From contig SKNK01000034.1 of assembly GCA_007120565.1 (NCBI GenBank), positions 1-9,329 of the forward strand: a stretch of 9,329 nt of DNA, in the 5' to 3' direction. Each line of letters opens with the position of its first letter. Within the stretch, counting starts at the first letter, position 1. The translations under genes were made by a program, and so were the position numbers. Positions 6,115-9,329 of this stretch are shown here, piece after piece. This DNA is from Nitriliruptoraceae bacterium. Lineage in GTDB: Bacteria; Actinomycetota; Nitriliruptoria; Nitriliruptorales; Nitriliruptoraceae. The notes under the pieces are model-generated. The model was given only the letters and a program-made list of their open reading frames with translations. It did not search any database and was not told the DNA's origin.

Positions 6115-8012
6115 GACGACTCCCCCCATCCGAGGGTTTCGATGGCCTCGACCAGTTCACCGGCCGAGAAGGGTTGGCCGGTAACCCGGTTGTAGGGCTT
6201 GATGTCCACCAGGGTGCGCGCCCGCAGCAGCGTGACGAGCTGTCCCATGTTGTTCTCCGGCAGGATCACCTTGCGGTAGGACCGGATGATCTCCGTCAGA
6301 TCCTTCGGCAGCGGGTTGAGGTGGCGGATGTGCACCCGCGCCACATCGCGCCCCTTGGCCCGGAGGTCGTGGCACGCCGCACGGATGGGCCCTTCGGTGG
6401 ACCCCCATCCGACGACCAGGACGTCCGCTTCGCCGGACGGGTCGTGGACCTCGGTGGGATCGAGGTCATCAGCGATGCGATCCATGCGTTCGTGGCGGAG
6501 GGCGGTCATCCGGTGGTGGTTCTCGGGCTCGTAGCTGATGTGCCCGGTGCCCTCTTCCTTCTCGATCCCGCCAACACGGTGTTCGAGACCCGGGGTCCCG
6601 GGCAGCGCCCAGGGACGAGCCAACGTGTCCGCATCACGCAGGAAGGGCAGGAACTCACCGTCGGTGATGTCCTCCTCGGTGGCGAACGAGAACACCTCGG
6701 TCAGATCCGGAAGGTCGTCGACCTCGGGAAGCAGCCAGGGCTCCGCAGAGTTGGCGAGGTAGCCATCCGACAGCAGCACGACCGGGGTGCGGTAGGTCAG
6801 CGCGATCCGGGTGGCCTCGATCGCCGCATCGAAGCAGTCGGCCGGTGAGGACGCGGCGATCACGGGCATCGGCGCCTCTCCGTTGCGCCCGTACAGGACC
6901 TGGAACAGGTCCGACTGCTCGGTCTTGGTCGGCAGTCCGGTCGAGGGGCCGCCGCGCTGCACGCTGACCACGATCATCGGCAACTCGGTCATCACGGCGA
7001 GGCCCATCGCCTCGGCCTTCAGCGCGATACCGGGGCCGGACGAGGCGGTGACGCCGAGGGCACCACCGAACGCCGCGCCGATGATCGAACCGACGGCCGC
7101 GATCTCGTCCTCGGCTTGGAAGGTCGCGACGCCGAACCGCTTGAGCTGAGAGAGCTCATGGAGGATGTCCGAGGCTGGGGTGATCGGGTACGAGCCGCAG
7201 AACAGCTGCAGGCCGGAACGCACCGACGCGGCGACCAGCCCGTAGGACAGCGCCTGGTTGCCGGTGATGTTGCGATACTGCCCTGGCGGCAGCTTGGCCG
7301 GCTTGATGTCGTAGTGGAAGACGAACGCCTCGGTGGTCTCCCCGAAGTTCCACCCGGCACGGAGCGCGCTGATGTTCGCTCCGGCCAGCTCGGGCCGCTT
7401 GGCGAACTTGGTGTCCAGCCACGCCTCGGTCTCGCTGATCGGACGGGAGAACATCCAGGAGACCAGGCCGAGCGCCAGCATGTTCTTGCAGCGCTCTGCT
7501 TCCTTCTTGTTCAGCTCGCCGCTCTCGATCTGCTCTTCCAGTGCCCGGACGGTCAACGTGGTCAGTCCGACCTCATGCACCTGGTAGTCGGTGAGCGTCC
7601 CGTCCTCGCGCGGATCCTCGTCGTAGCCGGCCTTCTGCAGGTTCCGCGAGGTGAACGCATCGGTGTTGAGGATCACCGTGCCGCCCGACTTGAGGGCCGA
7701 CAGGTGCTTCATCAACGCCGCCGGGTTCATCGCGACCAGGACGTCCGGGGCATCCCCCGGCGTGTGGATGTCCTGGTCGGAGAAGTGCAGCTGGAACGAA
7801 CTGACCCCGGCGAGGGTTCCGGCGGGTGCACGGATCTCCGCCGGGAAGTCGGGGAGGGTCGCGAGGTCGTTGCCGGCGACCGCGGATTGGTTGGTGAACT
7901 GATCGCCGGCCAACTGCATCCCGTCGCCGGAGTCGCCGGCGAAGCGCACGACGGCGCTGGAGAGCTGGACCCTGGTGCGTTCCCCCGCGTCACCGCTGAC
8001 GGTGCTGCTCAT
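6111..8012 (-). CDS. korA: 2-oxoacid:ferredoxin oxidoreductase, fused gamma-alpha subunit
   Basis: KorA (633 residues) is the partner of KorB in CoA-dependent oxidative decarboxylation of a 2-oxoacid, probably 2-oxoglutarate, a ferredoxin-linked alternative or addition to the 2-oxoglutarate dehydrogenase complex. Residues about 17-200 form the gamma domain, with FAGDSGDGMQLAG at 24-36. The alpha (pyrimidine) domain starts near 250 and carries the family signature YPITP (275-279), the acidic pair E301/E303 near the TPP site, and GGPSTGLPTKTEQ (354-366). Domain II, about 528-620, starts with DVLVVGWGS. Length and fusion match actinobacterial KorA proteins such as that of Mycobacterium tuberculosis. 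ATG 8012 is chosen over an open extension to 8117 because GAGGAAGG lies 10 nt upstream and the extra 35 residues look non-coding. It heads a four-gene operon and overlaps korB by 4 nt. Confidence 0.95.
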   Translation of the reverse strand: MSSTVSGDAGERTRVQLSSAVVRFAGDSGDGMQLAGDQFTNQSAVAGNDLATLPDFPAEIRAPAGTLAGVSSFQLHFSDQDIHTPGDAPDVLVAMNPAALMKHLSALKSGGTVILNTDAFTSRNLQKAGYDEDPREDGTLTDYQVHEVGLTTLTVRALEEQIESGELNKKEAERCKNMLALGLVSWMFSRPISETEAWLDTKFAKRPELAGANISALRAGWNFGETTEAFVFHYDIKPAKLPPGQYRNITGNQALSYGLVAASVRSGLQLFCGSYPITPASDILHELSQLKRFGVATFQAEDEIAAVGSIIGAAFGGALGVTASSGPGIALKAEAMGLAVMTELPMIVVSVQRGGPSTGLPTKTEQSDLFQVLYGRNGEAPMPVIAASSPADCFDAAIEATRIALTYRTPVVLLSDGYLANSAEPWLLPEVDDLPDLTEVFSFATEEDITDGEFLPFLRDADTLARPWALPGTPGLEHRVGGIEKEEGTGHISYEPENHHRMTALRHERMDRIADDLDPTEVHDPSGEADVLVVGWGSTEGPIRAACHDLRAKGRDVARVHIRHLNPLPKDLTEIIRSYRKVILPENNMGQLVTLLRARTLVDIKPYNRVTGQPFSAGELVEAIETLGWGESS

Positions 8013-8022
8013 GCTGGAGTTC

Positions 8023-8030
8023 CCTTCCTC
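8023..8030 (-). promoter_or_regulatory. ribosome binding site of korA
   Basis: The minus strand reads GAGGAAGG, 10 nt before the ATG at 8012-8010. It decides the korA start against the longer open frame reaching 8117. Confidence 0.7.
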
Positions 8031-8079
8031 GCCCGCGCGATCCGCGCGGCTGCTCGCGCACCTCGTCACGCCTTCCGCG

Positions 8080-8097
8080 TCACGCGGGATCGCGTGA
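8080..8097. promoter_or_regulatory. palindrome upstream of korA, candidate operator
   Basis: TCACGCG (8080-8086) and CGCGTGA (8091-8097) are perfect 7-bp inverted arms around a 4-bp centre, 68-85 bp before the korA ATG. A further copy of the left arm, TCACGCC, lies at 8066-8072, in phase with a direct repeat CGTCACGC (8064-8071 and 8078-8085). The arrangement resembles a dimer site with an extra half-site and could bind a repressor or activator of the operon. No protein is assigned to it, and no regulator gene is in the window. Confidence 0.4.
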
Positions 8098-8143
8098 TAG
8101 GGCATGGCGCGTGCCACCTCTGGAGGCGGCCCATACCCACGAC

Positions 8144-8182
8144 CGTACCGCGCCGACCACCCCTGTCGGCAACACGTACCGC
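8144..8182 (-). terminator. hairpin bracketed by direct repeats in the M23-korA spacer
   Basis: GCCGAC (8152-8157) and GTCGGC (8165-8170) form a 6-bp stem with a 7-nt loop, 24 nt past the stop of the right-hand M23 gene, where a terminator would lie. It is bracketed by two copies of CGTACCGC (8144-8151 and 8175-8182), whose starts are 31 bp apart. There is no T-run. A loose promoter match for korA (TTGCCG, 19 nt, TACGGT on the minus strand) overlaps the same block, so it could instead be a regulatory site. Confidence 0.35.
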
Positions 8183-8194
8183 CTTGGGGTCACC

Positions 8195-9329
8195 TCACCC
8201 ACAGACCTGGCGTAGGAGCGGGTAGGGGTTGACGGCAGAGCCACCTCCCGGATGCCGTTCGAAGTGCACGTGAGGCGCGCTGGGGCTGGCATTGCCGGTT
8301 GAGCCGTTCGTCCCGATCTGCTGTCCCGCCGAGACGCGGGCCCCGTTGCCGACCGTGTGCGATGTCAGGTGCATGTACCAGTAGTGATCGCCGTTGTCGC
8401 CGCGGAGGATCCCCCACACTCCGGCGCTGGGCCCGACCCGCTGGTGATGCCAGGTGCCGCTGGTGATCGCCCGAACCGGGATGCCGTGCGGCCCCATGAT
8501 GTCGGTGCCGCGGTGTGATCGCCCTCCGCTTCGGGCATAGCCCCAGCTGTCGATGAAGTGCCGCGGCTGGTCGAGGGGGCAGGCCATTCCGCCCCCACCT
8601 CCGCCTCCACCGCTACCCCCGCCCCCACCGGAGGAGGACGAACTGGAGGGCGATCGGGTCGCGCGAGCTTGGGCTTCGGCCGCCTCGGCTTCGCGCCGCT
8701 CACGCTCGCGCCGCTCACGTTCCCGTCGCTCGCGTGCGATCCGTTCCCGCTCGATTCGGGCCAGCTCCTCACGCTCCGCTTCGGACAGCGAGGCCTCGAG
8801 GGCAGCCAGGTCGTCGAGGTCGTCCTGAAGGCCGGCGGCAACCTGCTCGTAGCGTTCCTCAGCCGCCTCCAACTCCTCGCCACGCTCCTCCAACCGTTCG
8901 GCCGTGGCGCTGGCGCGCGTCCGTGCCGCAGCCAGGTCCTCGACCTGGACGCGGTCGCCACCGACGAGGTGTTGGATCGTCGACGCCTTCGCGAGCGCTC
9001 CCGCAGGATCGTCACCGGTGAGCAGCACCGACAAGGGGTCGAGACTCGCCCCGTGCTTGAAGGTCTCGCGGATCCGGTGGCTCATGATCGCGTCGATCTC
9101 CGCCATCTCCTCACGCTGGCGGGCTTGCTGGGAGGCCAGCTCATCGAGCTCCTCCTCGAGTGCGGCGATCCTTCCGAGCAGATCCTCGAGTTCCTCCTGG
9201 TTCTCGCTCAACCGAGCCTCGATGGCCTCCTGCTCTGCGCGAACCTCCCCCAACCGGTCCCGGATCTCCTCCAGGGACTGGGCCCGCGCATCACCGCCCC
9301 CTGGACCACCGCCCGGCGCGAGCGGCAAG
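8195..9329 (-). CDS. coiled-coil M23 (LytM) peptidase, N-terminus cut by window edge
   Basis: About 377 residues are visible and the frame is open to the right edge, so the true start and most of the signal peptide lie outside. The first residues (PLAPGGGPGGGDARAQ) look like the end of a signal region. Two coiled coils (about 18-85 and 125-222) flank a hinge with FKHGASLDPLSVLLTGDDP, the PcsB/EnvC-like layout shared with the peptidase at the left of the window. A Ser/Gly linker (about 226-247) leads to the LytM domain, where zinc and catalytic residues are intact: HRGTD (H272, D276), H320, and HVH (H353, H355). C250 and C376 match the cysteine pair of the other peptidase. It is probably a secreted zinc endopeptidase for cell division or separation. 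In other actinobacteria such genes often follow ftsE-ftsX, which would lie beyond the right edge. Confidence 0.9.
   Translation of the reverse strand, partial: LPLAPGGGPGGGDARAQSLEEIRDRLGEVRAEQEAIEARLSENQEELEDLLGRIAALEEELDELASQQARQREEMAEIDAIMSHRIRETFKHGASLDPLSVLLTGDDPAGALAKASTIQHLVGGDRVQVEDLAAARTRASATAERLEERGEELEAAEERYEQVAAGLQDDLDDLAALEASLSEAEREELARIERERIARERRERERRERERREAEAAEAQARATRSPSSSSSSGGGGGSGGGGGGGGMACPLDQPRHFIDSWGYARSGGRSHRGTDIMGPHGIPVRAITSGTWHHQRVGPSAGVWGILRGDNGDHYWYMHLTSHTVGNGARVSAGQQIGTNGSTGNASPSAPHVHFERHPGGGSAVNPYPLLRQVCG
8588..8629 (-). repeat. poly-glycine codon run in the M23 peptidase linker
   Basis: Fourteen codons encode GGGGGSGGGGGGGG, directly after a run of serines. The run forms a flexible linker between the coiled coil and the catalytic domain. 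Such GGN codon runs are prone to length change between strains. Confidence 0.75.
8691..8719 (-). repeat. 15-bp tandem repeat encoding Arg/Glu-rich helix
   Basis: The 14-mer TCGCGCCGCTCACG occurs at 8691-8704 and again at 8706-8719, a 15-bp period, with a decayed third unit continuing to about 8735. It encodes five-residue RRERE-like units in the second coiled coil (about residues 198-213), giving a highly charged, probably single-helix stalk. Confidence 0.65.

Noticed and set aside
5257..6195. 312-codon open frame antisense to korB
   Set aside because: It is a mirror of the korB codon bias; the translation is low-complexity Val/Asp/Arg with no recognisable motif.
8013..8117. N-terminal extension of korA by 35 codons
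   Set aside because: It contains the Shine-Dalgarno of the ATG at 8012 and part of the palindrome, and its residues do not resemble KorA.
7116..8225. 369-codon open frame antisense to korA and its leader
   Set aside because: It covers a conserved enzyme on the other strand, shows no domain, and ends by running into the second M23 gene.
1..9329. tRNA, rRNA, CRISPR array, insertion sequence or phage attachment site
   Set aside because: I looked through the non-coding stretches on both strands and saw no cloverleaf, no regularly spaced repeats, no transposase and no terminal inverted repeats.

Overview
This is a high-GC bacterial window with strong third-position GC bias. It most likely comes from an actinobacterium, perhaps a deep lineage. 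Supports are the fused gamma-alpha KorA with a separate KorB, the VanW protein carrying the actinobacterial-looking GGGTSQFGTT motif, two secreted coiled-coil M23 peptidases, and frequent GTG starts. The lineage call is an inference from gene style, not from a marker gene.

Layout, left to right. Positions 1-58 may hold the first codons of a gene running left off the window, weakly resembling the start of an EccD/YukD-type protein. A hairpin follows at 91-122. Positions 133-1401 (minus) encode a secreted M23 (LytM) endopeptidase with PcsB/EnvC-like coiled coils. A 200-bp divergent region (1402-1601) carries promoter-like elements and an inverted repeat. Positions 1602-3458 (plus) encode a membrane-anchored VanW-family protein with a G5-like C-terminal module and an acidic tail. 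It converges, with a 9-nt gap, on a four-gene minus-strand operon covering 8012 down to 3468: korA, korB, a PD-(D/E)XK nuclease with a four-cysteine Fe-S signature, and a HIRAN-domain protein. Junctions are a 4-nt overlap, a 2-nt gap and a 4-nt overlap, so the genes are very probably co-transcribed and translationally coupled. Upstream of korA (8013-8194) lie a palindrome that could be an operator and a hairpin bracketed by direct repeats. Positions 8195-9329 (minus) hold a second coiled-coil M23 peptidase whose N-terminus is cut by the window edge.

How the genes fit together. Three genes (two M23 peptidases, VanW) concern the cell wall and act outside the membrane. The central operon joins central carbon metabolism (CoA-dependent oxidation of a 2-oxoacid, probably 2-oxoglutarate, with ferredoxin as acceptor) to two DNA-transaction proteins: a Cas4/AddB-like iron-sulfur nuclease and a small protein with a DNA-end-binding type of domain. 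That coupling is the most unusual thing here. It could be functional (a ferredoxin supply or redox state linked to an Fe-S nuclease) or simply a stable read-through arrangement. No CRISPR array, transposase, phage gene, rRNA or tRNA was seen.
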